Shown in pieces: positions 62,881 through 64,000 of a stretch of DNA of 64,000 nucleotides. Under the pieces are notes generated by a model that searched no databases, had not been told where the DNA came from, and saw only the letters and a program-made list of their open reading frames with translations. This stretch comes from Mesostigma viride (lineage: Eukaryota; Streptophyta; Mesostigmatophyceae; Mesostigmatales; Mesostigmataceae): the NCBI GenBank assembly GCA_009746045.1, contig RPFO01000026.1, positions 2,723,065 through 2,787,064 on the forward strand, given 5' to 3'. Every line of letters begins with the position of its first letter. Positions within the stretch are counted from its first letter, which is position 1. The position numbers were made by a program, and so were the translations under genes.

Positions 62881-62911
62881 AACGTAATTAGGCAACCTCA
62901 GTCCGTGTTCG

Positions 62912-63127
62912 TTGCCCAATTACTTATTGCCTGACCTCGCCCCGCACACGGCCAGGCGGGTCAAGGACGCACAGTGTCAGGCTTGCCATCGCGTAGACCA
63001 GGGGGATACCATGTTGCTGTGTCATCACTGTAATTGTGGGTGGCACATGCACTGCTGCGCTCACCACCGTGCCAGCGGGCCAGTGGTTTTGCCAAGTTTT
63101 TGTCGCTGCCCGTTTCGCAACCAGTAG
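62912..63127 (+). pseudogene. G3 C-terminal PHD finger
   Basis: DAQCQACHRVDQGDTMLLCH, HCNCGWHMHCC, and FCRC give the C4-H-C3 pattern of a PHD finger: C-x2-C, C-x2-C, H-x2-C, C-x-C. It follows LLPDLAPHTARR, which continues the integrase tail, in the place where chromoviruses carry a chromodomain. PHD fingers commonly read histone H3 N-terminal tails; use in target choice is inference. The last Cys pair is C-x-C rather than C-x2-C. Confidence 0.65.
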
Positions 63128-64000
63128 CGTTACCATTTCCTTAGCTGCTGTGGTGTTGGCACGGTCGCTGGCCATGTGAGGAGCCATGAGAGCCAGCGAG
63201 GGCGGGAATCATGGGACAGGTCCTCGCCGGCCCACCCCACAGGACATGCAGTTAAGGCAGGCACGTCAGCTCAGCTCATTTGGGTTTTACCAAAGCTGAG
63301 TGGCCAGCCGCCATGGTGGCGCCGGAGATTGTGGCACGCAGACGCGACAGCTGTCACGGATGCGAGCTATGTCATCCGGGCGCCCACTATGCACAAGACC
63401 GGTGACGTGCGCAAGGAATTTGTTTTCTGCGCATTTTCGACAAAGGCTAGTGACCGGGGGGGGGACACTAGCACTTGCAGCATAGGGGCAGGGGCAGGCG
63501 CGCCGGGCCAGGCACAGTCGGGCGCGCAGCATAAGAGCGGACGAAAGTGTACGTGCGCGCGCGCTGGGCCAGGCACAGCTGGGCCGGCGCGCAGCACTGA
63601 CTTGAGCGGACGGCAGCACAAGTGCGCAGCGTCGAGAGGATCATACGCGAGTTAGTGGACAACTGGAGCTGGAGCTGGAGCTGGACTGCTGGACTTCAAC
63701 AGCGCCGAGGCTATTCAATGACAGGCCAGGTGTCTTTGTGGTGTAGAATAGCGGGTCAACGTTATGAGGACTGGACAGAAAATGGAAAAGGACAATTTGC
63801 GGTGCGGAGCCAGATCGCTGGAATGAATGCAAAATCGCTGGCAGCCCTACAAAGGGATTTCTTCTAGAAAGGAAATATTAGAAGCAATGTTTGCTGGGCC
63901 ACTCACACGCAAGGTGTGAGCGTGCAGATTGTTTGAAGGATATTATGCTTCGACCTTGGTGGTCGTGACTCGATGCCGGACATTCCCAGGGACAGAAATG
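63128..64000. other. G3 downstream region, possible LTR remnant
   Basis: No recognised gene. There is a purine-rich GAGGGCGGGAATCATGGGAC at about 63199-63218 that could be a polypurine tract, a tandem ~65-bp duplication (GGGCCAGGCACAG...GCGCGCAGCA...GAGCGGACG) at 63494-63612, and a GGAGCT repeat at 63665-63690. LTR ends not resolved. Confidence 0.4.

Larger units (their letters stand above)
61606..63127 (+). mobile_element. G3: Ty3/gypsy pol fragment, integrase followed by PHD finger
   Basis: Starts abruptly next to the LINE fragment with sequence just upstream of integrase (PTPVDWSSAQRD) and runs through integrase and a PHD finger to a stop at 63125-63127. No protease, RT or RNase H is present. 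The base composition is more GC-rich than the copia-like elements. Confidence 0.8.

Overview
This window is eukaryotic nuclear DNA made almost entirely of transposable elements, many inserted inside one another. There is no rRNA, tRNA gene or bacterial operon, and I recognise no host gene with confidence. The mix of elements (an unusual Ty1/copia-like lineage, Ty3/gypsy elements including one with a PHD finger after its integrase, a Penelope-like element, LINE fragments and a CACTA element) suggests a repeat-rich protist or alga. A green alga is my best guess, but it is weakly supported.

Layout. 1-6.2 kb: copia-like element B1, cut by the window edge, with a 2.7 kb LTR-flanked non-autonomous element (N1, 2120-4831) in its RNase H. 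6.3-8.9 kb: minus-strand gypsy gag plus a small ORF with an RNase H1/viroplasmin-like fold (G1). 10.4-20 kb: a Penelope-like element split by the copia-like element B2 (11088-18442). 20.5-23 kb: LTR and gag of a copia-like element A4. 23.3-45.8 kb: a CATGCC hexamer array, readable as a Gly-Met ORF on the minus strand, broken twice. The first break is copia-like A1 (23649-33124, itself carrying a LINE). The second is a CACTA transposon (33685-45602, itself carrying LTR element G2, 37383-45340). 46-58.9 kb: copia-like A3 with a near-intact A2 (49371-56875) inside its RT. 58.9-64 kb: LINE ORF1 fragments, a gypsy LTR piece, and a gypsy pol fragment G3 with integrase and PHD finger.

The main discovery is the copia-like lineage (B1, B2, A1, A2, A3, with A4 as LTR and gag). 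It departs from ordinary Ty1/copia in five linked ways visible in several copies: (1) the aspartic-protease-like domain lies between integrase and RT instead of between gag and integrase; (2) its active-site motif is DTQ or DTN rather than DTG; (3) the integrase has D-29-E spacing instead of D-35-E; (4) the RT catalytic box is HGDD rather than YVDD; (5) the LTRs begin AGTTA and end TAACT instead of TG...CA, with 5-bp target duplications. Two subfamilies (A and B) share these traits, so they predate the split.

Insertion order can be read from target duplications: N1 in B1; B2 in the Penelope-like element; A2 in A3; the LINE in A1; G2 in the CACTA element; A1 and the CACTA element in the hexamer array. 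Removing an insertion plus one duplication restores continuous reading in each coding case checked.
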